A DNA stretch of 64,000 bases from Mucilaginibacter psychrotolerans (GCF_004519315.1 NZ_SOZE01000013.1:1-64000), one strand, 5' to 3'; shown: positions 41,712-51,354, counted from the first letter of the stretch. Notes: generated by a model from the sequence alone, not told the origin. Translations and numbers: made by a program.

Positions 41712-43745
41712 TTACGCCGGCTCTATCCAGTTGCCATCGCCCTGGATAATGCCTATCAGTTCGTCCAGGGCATTGGCCGAACTGATATTTTTCTTCACGG
41801 CCTCCTTGCCGCGGTAAAGGGTAACCTTATCCGTACCCGAGCCTACATAACCATAATCGGCATCGGCCATTTCGCCGGGGCCGTTTACGATGCAGCCCAT
41901 AATGCCAATTTTAAGTCCTTTAAGGTGACTGGTACGGCTGCGGATCATCTGGGTGGTTACCATCAAATCGAACAAGGTGCGCCCGCAGCTTGGGCAACTG
42001 ATATATTCCGTTTTAGATATGCGCGAGCGCGTGGCCTGCAATATGCCGAAGGCGGTTGAGGTAATCACCGAGGTTTCTACCTGCGGCGCATCAATCCAAA
42101 TACCATCGCCAAAACCGTCAACCAATAAAGCGCCGAGGTCGGTAGCAGCGTATAATTGCAAATTTGTAGTTAAAGGTATTTCTTCTTGATTCTTGTCTCT
42201 TGATTCTTGTCTCTCAAATTCGTAGCTTCTCTTTACAATTACCGGCACATCCAAACCAAACCCTTCCAGTTTCAGGAAGAACGCACGCTGGTCGGCCATG
42301 CCATGGAGTTGATTGGTTTCGAGAACGAATACCAGGCTTTTATCCATCGGCAATAAACCAAAAGCTTCCAAATCTAAGTCGGCATGGGTAATTCTTACCA
42401 GGTTTAAAGCAGATGTGCGGTTGGCATCATCGGCAATAAATTCCTGTAAAGTAAATAAAGGGTGGCAAAGTGTTTTATCGGTCAGTTTTAGCCAGGTGGC
42501 GTAGTTGTAAAGCTGCTTAAGGTTACCGGGCAGATTGAAAGATGGCAAGCTATCGCCCAAATACACAAAATCTACCGATTGCTCGGCCATGTTGTATTTA
42601 TCCAATAGCGGCGAGTATAGGTAGCCTGCTGCATTCATCACAGCCGCGTCTTTCAGGTTCGCTTGCGAAAGATCTACCACCACCCTTGGTACCATGTGCC
42701 CGCCTATAAAGGCATTGGCCTCGTAGGTATCGCGTTTTTTGTATTCGTAGGGATTGTGTAGGTTCACCCCGGCGCTCTCCAAAGGGGATGAGATATTTGA
42801 TTCGGTCTCTTGATTCTTGATTCTTGATTCTTGAGTCCTTTTCAAATATCTGTTTACCAACGCAATGGCCACCGGTGCTTCGGCTTCTGGTTCTTCGGTG
42901 AGGGATACGCGTACGGTATCCCCAAGGCCATCCTCTAGCAACGTACCAATACCTACTGCGGATTTAATGCGGCCGTCTTCGCCGTCGCCGGCTTCGGTTA
43001 CGCCCAGGTGCAGGGGATAGTTCATACCTTCGGCTACCATGGTTTGTACCAGCAGGCGGTAGGCTTGTACCATTACCTGCGGGTTGCTACTCTTCATAGA
43101 TACCACCAGGCTGTAATAACCCAATGTTTCGCACATGCGGATGAACTCCATAGCACTCTCTACCATGCCCTGCGGGGTATCGCCGTAGCGGCTCATGATA
43201 CGGTCGCTCAGCGAGCCGTGGTTGGTGCCGATGCGCATGGCGGTACCGTATTCCTTGCAGATGTTCACCAGCGGCGTAAACTTCTGAAAGATACGCTCCA
43301 GTTCGCCCCTGTATTGCGCATCAGTATAATCTATCTGATCGAATTTCTTTTTATCAGCGTAATTGCCGGGGTTTACGCGTACTTTTTCTACAATACGGGC
43401 GGCCACTTCGGCAGCGTTGGGCGTAAAATGTATATCGGCAACCAGCGGTACGGTATAACCGCGCTGGCGCAATTGCTTCTTTATTTCGGCAAGATTGTTG
43501 GCTTCCTTGATGCTGGGCGCAGTAATACGTACGTATTCGCAGCCGGCATCAACCATGCGGATAGTTTGCTCCACGGTACCAAGCGTGTCCATCGTATCGG
43601 TAGTAGTCATGCTTTGGATGCGGATAGGGTTGCTGCCGCCCATCGGCACATCGCCGATGAAAACCTCGCGGGTAACAAAACGTGAGTAGTCGGTTAACGA
43701 ATTACAGTAACGGCCTTGCAGCATTTTTACAGCGTCAGCATTCAT
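41712..43745 (-). CDS. ispG: (E)-4-hydroxy-3-methylbut-2-enyl-diphosphate synthase, long form
   Basis: 677 residues from the ATG at 43743-43745. IspG converts MEcPP to HMBPP in the MEP isoprenoid pathway, using a [4Fe-4S] cluster. The three cluster ligands are visible: Cys584 and Cys587 (SCPSCGRT) and one near 618 (GIMGCIVNGPGE). The length is that of the Bacteroidota/Chlamydia/plant type with an extra central domain. The N-terminal barrel shows PIRIQSMTTTDT and RIGTNHGSLSDR. Two short low-complexity in-frame inserts, QESRIKNQE near 308-318 and QESRDKNQE near 511-520, are encoded by dispersed TTGATTCTTG-type words. The gene is alone. Confidence 0.95.
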   Translation of the reverse strand: MNADAVKMLQGRYCNSLTDYSRFVTREVFIGDVPMGGSNPIRIQSMTTTDTMDTLGTVEQTIRMVDAGCEYVRITAPSIKEANNLAEIKKQLRQRGYTVPLVADIHFTPNAAEVAARIVEKVRVNPGNYADKKKFDQIDYTDAQYRGELERIFQKFTPLVNICKEYGTAMRIGTNHGSLSDRIMSRYGDTPQGMVESAMEFIRMCETLGYYSLVVSMKSSNPQVMVQAYRLLVQTMVAEGMNYPLHLGVTEAGDGEDGRIKSAVGIGTLLEDGLGDTVRVSLTEEPEAEAPVAIALVNRYLKRTQESRIKNQETESNISSPLESAGVNLHNPYEYKKRDTYEANAFIGGHMVPRVVVDLSQANLKDAAVMNAAGYLYSPLLDKYNMAEQSVDFVYLGDSLPSFNLPGNLKQLYNYATWLKLTDKTLCHPLFTLQEFIADDANRTSALNLVRITHADLDLEAFGLLPMDKSLVFVLETNQLHGMADQRAFFLKLEGFGLDVPVIVKRSYEFERQESRDKNQEEIPLTTNLQLYAATDLGALLVDGFGDGIWIDAPQVETSVITSTAFGILQATRSRISKTEYISCPSCGRTLFDLMVTTQMIRSRTSHLKGLKIGIMGCIVNGPGEMADADYGYVGSGTDKVTLYRGKEAVKKNISSANALDELIGIIQGDGNWIEPA
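42182..42216. repeat. TTGATTCTTG-type word repeat inside ispG (copy 2)
   Basis: Repeats of CTTGATTCTTGTCT at 42184-42214 encode the QESRDKNQE segment in frame. See the finding on ispG inserts. Confidence 0.65.
42797..42841. repeat. TTGATTCTTG-type word repeat inside ispG (copy 1)
   Basis: Repeats of TTGATTCTTGATTCTTGA-type words at about 42808-42835 encode the QESRIKNQE segment in frame. Confidence 0.65.
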
Positions 43746-43783
43746 TTGCAGGTTGGTATTAATAAGTCGCAAATTTAAGGATA

Positions 43784-43942
43784 AAGTTGGTCATAGTTAG
43801 AAAGGTTGAGAATAGTTAGAAAAGTTGGCGATAGTTGGAAAAGTTAAAAAGGTTAGAAAAGTTGGCGATAGTTAGAAAAGGTGGAAAAGTTAGAAAAGGT
43901 TAGAAAAGGTTAGAAAGGTTGGAAAAGGTAAGAAAAGTTGGT
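43784..43942. repeat. Degenerate GTTAGAAAAGG-type tandem repeat
   Basis: About 13 imperfect copies of an 11-12-nt purine-rich word (GTTAGAAAAGG, GTTGGAAAAG, GTTGGCGATA) fill the gap between ispG and trxA. Related words recur after trxA (44382-44412) and between rpoB and rpoC. Spacers are absent, so it is not a CRISPR array. The remaining part of the gap 43746-44078 looks empty. Confidence 0.75.
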
Positions 43943-44078
43943 AGACGAGCTTAAAGGGCTAATTAAGGCTGTCCGATAGTCGGTATTTTTCAGTGGGGAG
44001 TAAAATATACAGCAAACAGCAATATTTTCGAAACGTTTTACCAACTCATCCGTTAATATTGCATAAAAAGAAAACGCC

Positions 44079-44378
44079 ATGGCGAACTTCAAAGACATCA
44101 TTGCATCAGAAATACCGGTATTGATTGATTTTAGCGCCGAGTGGTGTGGCCCCTGTAAAATGATGCCACCTATCTTAAAACAGGTAAAAGATGCCCTGGG
44201 CGATAAAGTTACCATCCTGAAGATAGATATCGATAAAAACCCCTCGGCGGCCAACGCCTACCATGTGCAAAGCGTACCAACACTAATGGTTTTCCAGAAC
44301 GGCGAAAGTAAATGGCGCCAAAGCGGCGTAATACCCGCTAGCCAATTGCAGCAGGTAATACAGCAATTTATTAAGTGA
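44079..44378 (+). CDS. trxA: Thioredoxin
   Basis: 99 residues with the full active site WCGPCK (Cys23 and Cys26) and the cis-Pro segment [11 protein letters not shown]. Reduces protein disulfides in the cytosol with NADPH-thioredoxin reductase. No signal peptide is present. It is convergent to a PAP2 phosphatase gene and follows a microrepeat spacer; TrxA of this short type is standard. Confidence 0.95.
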   Translation: MANFKDIIASEIPVLIDFSAEWCGPCKMMPPILKQVKDALGDKVTILKIDIDKNPSAANAYHVQSVPTLMVFQNGESKWRQSGVIPASQLQQVIQQFIK

Positions 44379-44533
44379 GGTGAGGTTGGAAGGGTTGGAA
44401 AAGTTAAAAAGGAAGACCCGGTTCGAAAGAATTATTGTCAAATCCTGTAAATTCTGTTTCAGATAAATTGCCAGGGTTTGATCCTTGAAGATACAATTAT
44501 TATTGCCGAAACAAAAAGCAGGATACGTGGAAA

Positions 44534-45199
44534 TTATTGCTGCTCTGCCACAGGTGCCTCGTCGCGTTTTGCCGGTGTGCGCAGGTACAACCAGGATAGC
44601 AGGTAGAGGCATAACAGGCCGAGCAGGAAGCCACCAGCAACATCTGTAAACCAATGTGCGCCTAAATAAATACGCGAGAAGGGTATTGCAAATATCATAA
44701 AAAGGCTGATTGATGCTACCAATACCCTTGCCCATTTGGCAATGCCTTCTAGCTGATACATCAACACAACAACGAAGCCGAAGAATACCACATAGAAAAG
44801 CACATGCCCGCTGGGGAAGCTCTGCTGTGTGGTTTTAAGTACTACCCGCACCAGATCATCGGTAGGGCGGGGGCGGTTTATTAGTACTTTTGCAATGGTG
44901 CTTACCAGGCCGGCTATCATGGTGAACAATATATATACCGCGGCCTTTTTATATCTAAAAATAAAAAGCAGCAGGCTAGTACAAACAATCATGATGGGCG
45001 ATTCGGGCATAAAGCCGGGGCAACTGATGAGATACATCGCCGTATCCAGGAATTTATTCTGATGTTCCTGAATCTCCTCCGAGAATTCGATATCGATGAA
45101 CGAGGTAGGGTGCAACATCACCAAAATGGTAAGCGCGATAAAGCCGATGCTGATGATAGCCAATACCAAAAATAAGATGTGTTGCCTGCGTTTGTTCAT
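44534..45199 (-). CDS. PAP2-family membrane phosphatase
   Basis: 221 residues with five to six hydrophobic helices and all three motifs of the phosphatidic-acid phosphatase type 2 family: K-x6-RP region (Lys104 to RPRP 109-112), PSGH (129-132) and SR-x5-H-x3-D (SRIYLGAHWFTD, 175-186). Such enzymes hydrolyse lipid phosphates, for example phosphatidate or undecaprenyl pyrophosphate, on the outer face of the inner membrane. It ends at 44534 with the stop codon TAA and lies 7 nt downstream of the pyruvate-oxidase-like gene, so they may be cotranscribed. Confidence 0.88.
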   Translation of the reverse strand: MNKRRQHILFLVLAIISIGFIALTILVMLHPTSFIDIEFSEEIQEHQNKFLDTAMYLISCPGFMPESPIMIVCTSLLLFIFRYKKAAVYILFTMIAGLVSTIAKVLINRPRPTDDLVRVVLKTTQQSFPSGHVLFYVVFFGFVVVLMYQLEGIAKWARVLVASISLFMIFAIPFSRIYLGAHWFTDVAGGFLLGLLCLYLLSWLYLRTPAKRDEAPVAEQQ

Positions 45200-45206
45200 C
45201 TATAAT

Positions 45207-46943
45207 TTATATCAAATCTTTTAAATGTTTATAATTCGCTTTCACGGTGTCAAGTACTTCATCCATCCGGCCATTAAGCATAAGCTTCGTCATAGATAAT
45301 GCCATCCCTTTCACCTGGCTAAATTCAATTTTTGGCGGCATGGCCAAGGCATTGGGGTCTGTAAATATGTTTACCAGCACCGGCCCATCAAACATTAACG
45401 CCTCGCGGATTGCCTCTTTAGCCTCTTCCGGTTCTTTAACTGTAACACCCCTGATGCCCATTGCCTGGGCCACCATGGCAAAATCGGGGTTGTGCATTTC
45501 GGTTTGCCAATCAGGCAGGCCGGCTACTTCCATCTCCAGCTTCACCATACCTAAGGAGCGGTTGTTGAACACGATAAGCTTCACCGGCAGGTTGTATTGT
45601 GCAATGGTCGCCAGATCGCCCAGCAACATAGAAAGGCCGCCATCGCCGCAAAGCGCTATTACCTGCCTGCCCGGGCATGCCAGCGCTGCCCCAATGGCTT
45701 GCGGCATGGCATTAGCCATAGAGCCGTGGTTGAACGAACCGATCATCTTGCGTTTGCCGGTAGCGTTGATATAACGGGAGCCCCAAACGCAACACATGCC
45801 GGTATCTGCGGTAAATATAGCATCATCTGTGGCTAATTCGTCAAGTAACCCTGCAATGTACTCTGGATGTATTTTCTCATTTTTCCCGGTATCTTCCACA
45901 TAGGTCATCATATTCTTTTTTACCCCGGCGTAAAAATCGAGCTGTGCCTTCAGAAAGCTATCGTCGGTATTTTGGGTAATGAGGGGCATCAGCGCGGTAA
46001 GGGTATCTTTCACGTCGCCGCAGAGTCCAATGTCTACCTTGGCGCGGCGGCCTATTTGCTCGGGCCTGATATCTACCTGCACTATCTTGCAATCGGTAGG
46101 CATAAATGGCGTGTAGGGAAAATCTGTTCCTAACAATAGCAATAAATCGGCCTCGTGCATGCTATGATAGGCGGATGGTGAACCCAGCAGGCCCGTCATG
46201 CCTACTTCGTTGGTGTTGCCGTACTGAATGCCCATTTTGGCGCGGAACGAATAAGCCACCGGCGCATTCAGCATTTGCGAAAGTTGCACCACTTCATCAT
46301 GCGCTTCGGTTGCGCCTATGCCGCAAAAAATGACGGTTTTTTTATGCTCTCCAATCAACGCGGCTAATTCAGCCAGGTCCTCATCCGATGGACGGATAAC
46401 AGGTTTAGGATTGAAACTAACCGTAGCAGTGGTGATTTCTTCCGCATCCATACTGGTTAAATCGCCGGGCAAACCAATTACCGAAACACCCTTACGATGC
46501 AATGCCGCCTGTATGCCGGCCTGCAACATACGGGGGAACTGCTTTGGCGTGGCGGCTACCTGGTTGTAATGGCTGCAATCGTCGAATAGTTTTATGGTAT
46601 TGGTTTCCTGGAAGTATTGGGTGCCATACTCAAAACTCGGTATGGTTGATGCGATGGCTATAACCGGCGCGCCCGAACGGTGTGCATCGTACAAGCCATT
46701 GATCAAATGCACGTGGCCGGGGCCGCTGCTCCCGGCGCAGCAAGCCAGGTTGCCAGTGAGTTGCGCTTCGGCCCCTGCGGCATAAGCGCCGGCTTCCTCG
46801 TGCCGTACGTGCACCCATTGTATGCTGCCTTCGCGCCTTACGGCATCGTTCACTTCGTTTAGGCTATCGCCGGTAACGGCGTATATCCTTTTAATGCCTG
46901 CGTTTACCAGCATTGCTACCAGTTGATCTGCTACGTTTGCCAT
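45207..46943 (-). CDS. Thiamine-diphosphate enzyme of the pyruvate oxidase (PoxB) type
   Basis: 578 residues, similar to E. coli PoxB in length. Three domains: N-terminal PYR domain with catalytic Glu at 49-50 (HVRHEEAGAYAAGAEA) and the SSGPGHVHLINGLYDAH loop, central FAD-type domain (about 190-330), and C-terminal TPP domain with the GDGGLSMLLGDL motif (about 432-443) and NN at the end of IVFNN. It probably converts pyruvate to acetate and CO2, passing electrons to a quinone; the acetolactate-synthase and sulfoacetaldehyde relatives remain possible. It may form an operon with the PAP2 gene. Confidence 0.85.
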   Translation of the reverse strand: MANVADQLVAMLVNAGIKRIYAVTGDSLNEVNDAVRREGSIQWVHVRHEEAGAYAAGAEAQLTGNLACCAGSSGPGHVHLINGLYDAHRSGAPVIAIASTIPSFEYGTQYFQETNTIKLFDDCSHYNQVAATPKQFPRMLQAGIQAALHRKGVSVIGLPGDLTSMDAEEITTATVSFNPKPVIRPSDEDLAELAALIGEHKKTVIFCGIGATEAHDEVVQLSQMLNAPVAYSFRAKMGIQYGNTNEVGMTGLLGSPSAYHSMHEADLLLLLGTDFPYTPFMPTDCKIVQVDIRPEQIGRRAKVDIGLCGDVKDTLTALMPLITQNTDDSFLKAQLDFYAGVKKNMMTYVEDTGKNEKIHPEYIAGLLDELATDDAIFTADTGMCCVWGSRYINATGKRKMIGSFNHGSMANAMPQAIGAALACPGRQVIALCGDGGLSMLLGDLATIAQYNLPVKLIVFNNRSLGMVKLEMEVAGLPDWQTEMHNPDFAMVAQAMGIRGVTVKEPEEAKEAIREALMFDGPVLVNIFTDPNALAMPPKIEFSQVKGMALSMTKLMLNGRMDEVLDTVKANYKHLKDLI

Positions 46944-47056
46944 GTTGTGTTGTTTTAGTAGGTAACCGGATACAGCGGCGCGGGTTTTAAAATTTGTTAA
47001 TTGGGTGGATATTATTTGGAATTTGCCTATATCTTAGTCCAGGTATAATTATTCAA

Positions 47057-47314
47057 ATGCAACAGACCAACAATTTATATCATGTGAGCGAAGAAGCAGG
47101 CGCCAAATTATTTGCGCTGCGGCCACCGGCCTCATATCTCGAGGCAATTACCGGCGATGTGGTTTTTGCAATTAGCGATAAACTATTGCTTAACTACTTG
47201 CTGCCGCGCAATTGCCAACCGGTTACTTTTTATGCAGGCGAACAAACCACGCAGGCGGATAGGTGCAGGTTTATCGGCCCATCAAAAGCCACACTTGTAA
47301 TAACTCCGTTTTGA
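47057..47314 (+). pseudogene. Truncated DUF6886-family protein
   Basis: 85 residues from an internal ATG at 47057; an upstream in-frame ATG at 46994 adds a hydrophobic stretch that looks unrelated. The sequence LYHVSEEAGAKLFALRPP ... VVFAISDKLLLNYLLPRNC ... VTFYAGEQTTQADRCRFIG matches the N-terminal half of DUF6886 proteins, which I recall as about 160-190 residues. The frame stops at 47312-47314, about where the family continues. It is probably a truncated remnant or a shortened gene in the 456-nt gap between PoxB and the SWIM gene. Confidence 0.5.
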
Positions 47315-47399
47315 AGCGGATTTGCCTTATTTGCCTTACTTGCTTTTCTGCAAGCAATGCGTTAACTAATTTAGTGGTTTAAAACAGTAGTAAAACTTT

Positions 47400-49085
47400 A
47401 TGGCGTTAACGTTTAAAAATTATACGAAAGAACTACCCAAAGAACTATTACAGCTGGCCGAAAAAAATACGGTAAGGGAATGTGATGAAACCGAAGCAGG
47501 GCAGTTTGTTGCTTATGTTGATGAAGGCAATAACAGTTTTGATGTATCAATAACGATGTTGCCCGGTAACGAAATTGGCAAAAGCGATTGCGACTGCGGC
47601 ACCAAGATTGCTTATTGCAGGCACAAAATAGCGCTGCTTAACCATATTGTTAAAGACCGAAAGCCAAAAAGTGCCCTAAAATTAAAGAAGAAAGAAAGTG
47701 CCACGGAAACTTTGATGAATGGTGTTGAATTTGCCATGCTGAAAGAATGGGTAACCGGCATCATCCGCAAAAACAAGGATATTGAGTTGGCTTTTGTTCA
47801 ATACTTTTCGGCCAAAAACAAGGAGTACGAGCCCGAAGATGTTGTAAAGCTTGTTAGTAATGCTGTAAAGGCGGCAGGTTGCAACAAAAAGAACGTAGAT
47901 GCCTCACAGGTGAAAAAATTAGTGGAACTGTGGGCGGAAGTGCTTAAGCCGATAGTTGACCATTATTACCTGGGCGTAATGGATGAGAATGCCTTTAAAA
48001 ACCTGCATACCATGCTGCAGTGTTGCTACCAGTTTCAGTTTGGCATTAATACCACCAGCGTTAGGATAACAAAGTATTTGGAGGCGATTTTAAAAGATTC
48101 GGAAACGCCGATAAACAATTTGCAGAACGATGAGGCCTGGTACCGTGCTACCGGTTTTTTTATCAATAATCTTTTTGAAGGGAAAAATGAAGTAAGGATG
48201 TACTACCTGCTGCACCTTCAAGCCATTATAAACGCCGCCGGCACCGAAAAAAGGGGTAAGCTAATTGCCGCACTTGCTGGCCAGTATAAAAAAGTTAAAC
48301 CCGATGCGTTGTTAAACGGCGACCATTACACTAAGGTTATTTTCGGCCTTGTTAACGATAATAACCTTTTCCCCGTATATTATGATATGTTTAAACCAAT
48401 ACATTTCGAAAACGGGTTTAACGAAAAACTAATTGCCCTTTTAATTGAGAATAACCATACAGAGCTTGCCGAAAAATATTGCAATCAACAAATAAAAGCC
48501 AATTATCGCGACGAATACAACGTAGCTTATTTTAAGCTGCTGAAACAAATTTATACCGCCAGTACCGACGAAGCCAATTTGGCTAATGTATTAACACAGC
48601 TTTTTCCTTATGATTTTAATTTCGATGACTACCTTTTTATTTTAGCCCGCTTACAACCCGATGAGCAAAAAAAATGGCGCACCAAAGTTTTAACAAAAGC
48701 AAGGAATACTTCTCACGGCCCCGACACCCGTGCATTAGAATTTTGTTTTAAATTGATGGAGCATGAGGGGAACTATAAAAAAATGATAGACTACATTGAG
48801 TCGAAAACACCGTACCGATTAATATTGCAGTATTTTGAGCCAATGGTTGCCGCAGATAAAGCGAAGCTATTAAACGCCTTAGTACGAAAATCTGACGACA
48901 GCTGGTTTTATAGCGAGATGCGACAAAAAGAGGCCGAAGATTTTGTACCCCAATTATTTGAGCTTGCCAAAAAATATTTCAGTACTGATTATCTAATGCT
49001 ATTAATTAAAGAACAAGAAAAGAACAGGTATAGCAATAAATTAAACAACTTGCTTGCCTATGTAAAGAAGCAATTATTTACTTAA
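47400..49085 (+). CDS. SWIM zinc-finger protein
   Basis: 561 residues. A SWIM motif CxC...CxH is present near the N-terminus: Cys64, Cys66, Cys73 and His75 in DCDCGTKIAYCRH. The rest is helical and acidic with many Lys, resembling a long TPR- or HEAT-like solenoid (EKYCNQQIKANYRDEYNVAYFK). SWIM fingers bind DNA or protein and often accompany helicases of the SNF2 type; no helicase is seen next to it. It is a solo gene directly before the tRNA/tuf block and probably not part of the usual order there. Confidence 0.75.
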   Translation: MALTFKNYTKELPKELLQLAEKNTVRECDETEAGQFVAYVDEGNNSFDVSITMLPGNEIGKSDCDCGTKIAYCRHKIALLNHIVKDRKPKSALKLKKKESATETLMNGVEFAMLKEWVTGIIRKNKDIELAFVQYFSAKNKEYEPEDVVKLVSNAVKAAGCNKKNVDASQVKKLVELWAEVLKPIVDHYYLGVMDENAFKNLHTMLQCCYQFQFGINTTSVRITKYLEAILKDSETPINNLQNDEAWYRATGFFINNLFEGKNEVRMYYLLHLQAIINAAGTEKRGKLIAALAGQYKKVKPDALLNGDHYTKVIFGLVNDNNLFPVYYDMFKPIHFENGFNEKLIALLIENNHTELAEKYCNQQIKANYRDEYNVAYFKLLKQIYTASTDEANLANVLTQLFPYDFNFDDYLFILARLQPDEQKKWRTKVLTKARNTSHGPDTRALEFCFKLMEHEGNYKKMIDYIESKTPYRLILQYFEPMVAADKAKLLNALVRKSDDSWFYSEMRQKEAEDFVPQLFELAKKYFSTDYLMLLIKEQEKNRYSNKLNNLLAYVKKQLFT

Positions 49086-49352
49086 ACGGTGGCCGCTTGT
49101 ATTACCACACCATTATCGGGCATAACTATGAATAGCTTTCTTCCCCGCAAATGCCCGGTTGTGTTTGCCGTTTACACCCCAAAAACAATTCCCATCCAAT
49201 CTTCAAGGCCCGCCCTGGCGCAAAACTTAACGTTTTGACAGTGATAAAGATACCCCTGCGCACCTGTACACCGGGCGTAAGGGCCTGTTTTCAGCACAAA
49301 ATCAACCGGATTATGCTGCTTTAACACCCCTTTATTTTTTTTGAAAAATAAT

Positions 49353-49382
49353 TTTGCACGGCTCTAAATTTTTGTAGATTTG
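49353..49382 (+). promoter_or_regulatory. Promoter of the tRNA-tuf operon
   Basis: TTTG (49353-49356) and TAGATTTG (49375-49382), spaced by 18 nt, match the Bacteroidota TTTG / TAnnTTTG consensus. It lies 135 nt before tRNA-Thr. The rest of the gap 49086-49517 shows nothing else. Confidence 0.8.
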
Positions 49383-49517
49383 CAATCCGTTTCAGAGAGG
49401 TCATTAACATCCCCGCCGCAAACGGAAAGGTTCTTTAAAATAAAAAAATAGCGCAATATTAATTGCCGCCGATTTTGGGAAAGCTAAATGTGAGTACTGC
49501 AAATTGGTAACAATTAA

Positions 49518-49590
49518 GCCTCCTTAGCTCAGCTGGTAGAGCGACTGACTTGTAATCAGTAGGTCATTGGTTCGATCCCGATAGGAGGCT
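49518..49590 (+). tRNA. tRNA-Thr (TGT)
   Basis: 73 nt. Acceptor GCCTCCT pairs with AGGAGGC; anticodon loop CTTGTAA with TGT; T-arm GGTTCGATCC. First of the conserved Thr-Tyr-Gly-Thr cluster before tuf. Confidence 0.95.
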
Positions 49591-49653
49591 CTGTTATTTC
49601 GGAGATGTGATGCTTAGCTTCCAATTGAGCATGGCAGATCCGAAATCAACAAT

Positions 49654-49734
49654 GGGGGGATACCAGAGCGGTCAAATGGGGCGGACTGTAAATCCGCTGC
49701 TTCGGCTACGAAGGTTCGAATCCTTCTCCCCCCA
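49654..49734 (+). tRNA. tRNA-Tyr (GTA)
   Basis: 81 nt with a long variable arm (CTGCTTCGGCTACG). Acceptor GGGGGGA pairs with TCCCCCC; loop CTGTAAA gives anticodon GTA. Confidence 0.95.
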
Positions 49735-49741
49735 CTTTTTG

Positions 49742-49866
49742 AGTAGGCAGTTTGCAGTTCTCAGTTTGCAGTAGCACGCCGGAATAGTAAACTGCTTACT
49801 TAATAAAAAGTTTTTAGAATGCGTTTTCGGGTTTGCCAACTGTAAACCCGGAACTGCAAACTGAAA
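49742..49866. repeat. GCAGTTTGCAGT-word spacer hairpin between tRNA-Tyr and tRNA-Gly
   Basis: CAGTTTGCAGTTCTCAGTTT words on the left and AACTGTAAACCCGGAACTGC-type complementary words on the right can fold on each other. Part of the microrepeat spacer class. Confidence 0.55.
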
Positions 49867-49868
49867 TT

Positions 49869-49941
49869 GCGGAAGTAGCTCAGTTGGTAGAGCGATAGCC
49901 TTCCAAGCTATAGGTCGCGAGTTCGAACCTCGTCTTCCGCT
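49869..49941 (+). tRNA. tRNA-Gly (TCC)
   Basis: 73 nt. Acceptor GCGGAAG pairs with CTTCCGC; loop CTTCCAA gives anticodon TCC; T-arm AGTTCGAACCT. Confidence 0.95.
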
Positions 49942-49950
49942 CCAAAATAA

Positions 49951-50024
49951 GTGGGCAGTTGGCGGTTAGCAGTTGGCAAAAGCTATATCTACTGCAAACT
50001 GGCAACTGATAACTGCAAACTGAA
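49951..50024. repeat. GCAGTTGGC-word spacer hairpin between tRNA-Gly and tRNA-Thr
   Basis: GGCAGTTGGCGGTTAGCAGT on the left and ACTGCAAACTGGCAACTGAT on the right are complementary word sets. Part of the microrepeat spacer class. Confidence 0.55.
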
Positions 50025-50029
50025 CATAA

Positions 50030-50101
<72 letters not shown>

Positions 50102-50166
50102 CATTATATTAATAATAAGTATAATACGTTTTAAAGTATAAATTAACCTACAAACAAATATAAATC

Positions 50167-51354
50167 ATGGCAAAAGAAAAATTTGACCGCAGTAAACCGC
50201 ACTTAAACATCGGTACTATCGGTCACGTTGACCACGGCAAAACAACCCTTACTGCAGCTATCACTAAAGTATTAGCTGATGCAGGTTTATCAGAAGCTCG
50301 TTCATTTGATTCAATTGACTCAGCTCCTGAAGAAAAAGAGCGTGGTATAACAATCAACACTGCGCACGTTGAGTACTCAACTGCAAACCGTCACTACGCT
50401 CACGTTGACTGCCCAGGTCACGCGGATTATGTGAAAAACATGGTTACAGGTGCTGCTCAGATGGACGGTGCAATCATTGTTGTAGCTGCTACTGATGGTC
50501 CTATGCCACAAACTCGTGAGCACATCCTGTTGGCTCGCCAGGTAGGTGTACCTTCATTGGTTGTATTCATGAACAAAGTGGATATGGTTGATGATCCAGA
50601 ATTGTTAGAATTAGTAGAAATGGAAATCCGCGAACTTTTATCGTTCTACGATTTCCCAGGTGATGATATCCCGGTTATCCAAGGCTCTGCCTTAGGTGGC
50701 TTGAATGGCGATCCACAATGGGTTGGCAAAATTATGGAGTTGATGGATGCTGTAGATAGCTACATCCCTATCCCTCCGCGTTTGACAGACCTTCCGTTCC
50801 TGATGCCTGTTGAAGACGTATTCTCGATCACTGGTCGTGGTACTGTTGCAACTGGTCGTATCGAGCGTGGTGTTATCAACTCTGGCGAGCAAGTAGACAT
50901 CCTGGGTATGGGTGCCGAAAACTTAAAATCTACAGTTACAGGTGTGGAAATGTTCCGCAAGATCCTTGACCGTGGCGAAGCTGGTGACAACGTAGGTTTA
51001 TTGTTACGTGGTATTGAGAAAACCGATATCCGTCGCGGTATGGTTATTTGCAAACCAGGTTCAGTAAAACCACACACAGATTTCAAAGCAGAAGTTTACG
51101 TATTATCAAAAGCTGAAGGTGGCCGTCACACGCCTTTCTTCAACAAATACCGTCCTCAGTTCTATTTCCGCACAACAGACGTAACAGGCGAAATAAGCCT
51201 GGCAGAAGGTGTAGAAATGGTTATGCCTGGCGATAACGTTACCATCACTGTAAAGTTGATCAACGCAATCGCAATGGAAAAAGGCTTACGTTTCGCTATC
51301 CGTGAAGGTGGCAGAACAGTAGGTGCCGGCCAGGTAACTGAAATTTTAAAATAA
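50167..51354 (+). CDS. tuf: Elongation factor Tu
   Basis: 395 residues, full EF-Tu. GTPase domain with P-loop GHVDHGKTT (residues 19-27), switch [10 protein letters not shown] (81-88) and NKVD (136-139), then two beta-barrel domains ending EILK. Delivers aminoacyl-tRNA to the ribosome. It follows tRNA-Thr by 65 nt and is cotranscribed with the tRNA cluster. No SD is seen before the start (AAATATAAATC), as is normal here. Confidence 0.98.
   Translation: MAKEKFDRSKPHLNIGTIGHVDHGKTTLTAAITKVLADAGLSEARSFDSIDSAPEEKERGITINTAHVEYSTANRHYAHVDCPGHADYVKNMVTGAAQMDGAIIVVAATDGPMPQTREHILLARQVGVPSLVVFMNKVDMVDDPELLELVEMEIRELLSFYDFPGDDIPVIQGSALGGLNGDPQWVGKIMELMDAVDSYIPIPPRLTDLPFLMPVEDVFSITGRGTVATGRIERGVINSGEQVDILGMGAENLKSTVTGVEMFRKILDRGEAGDNVGLLLRGIEKTDIRRGMVICKPGSVKPHTDFKAEVYVLSKAEGGRHTPFFNKYRPQFYFRTTDVTGEISLAEGVEMVMPGDNVTITVKLINAIAMEKGLRFAIREGGRTVGAGQVTEILK

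Noticed and set aside
43008-43685. Plus-strand open frame of 225 residues opposite ispG
   Set aside because: Shadow of ispG, whose motifs and iron-sulfur ligands are clear.
43784-43942. Possible CRISPR array or clustered operator sites
   Set aside because: The words are imperfect, 11-12 nt long and without spacers; better described as a microrepeat.
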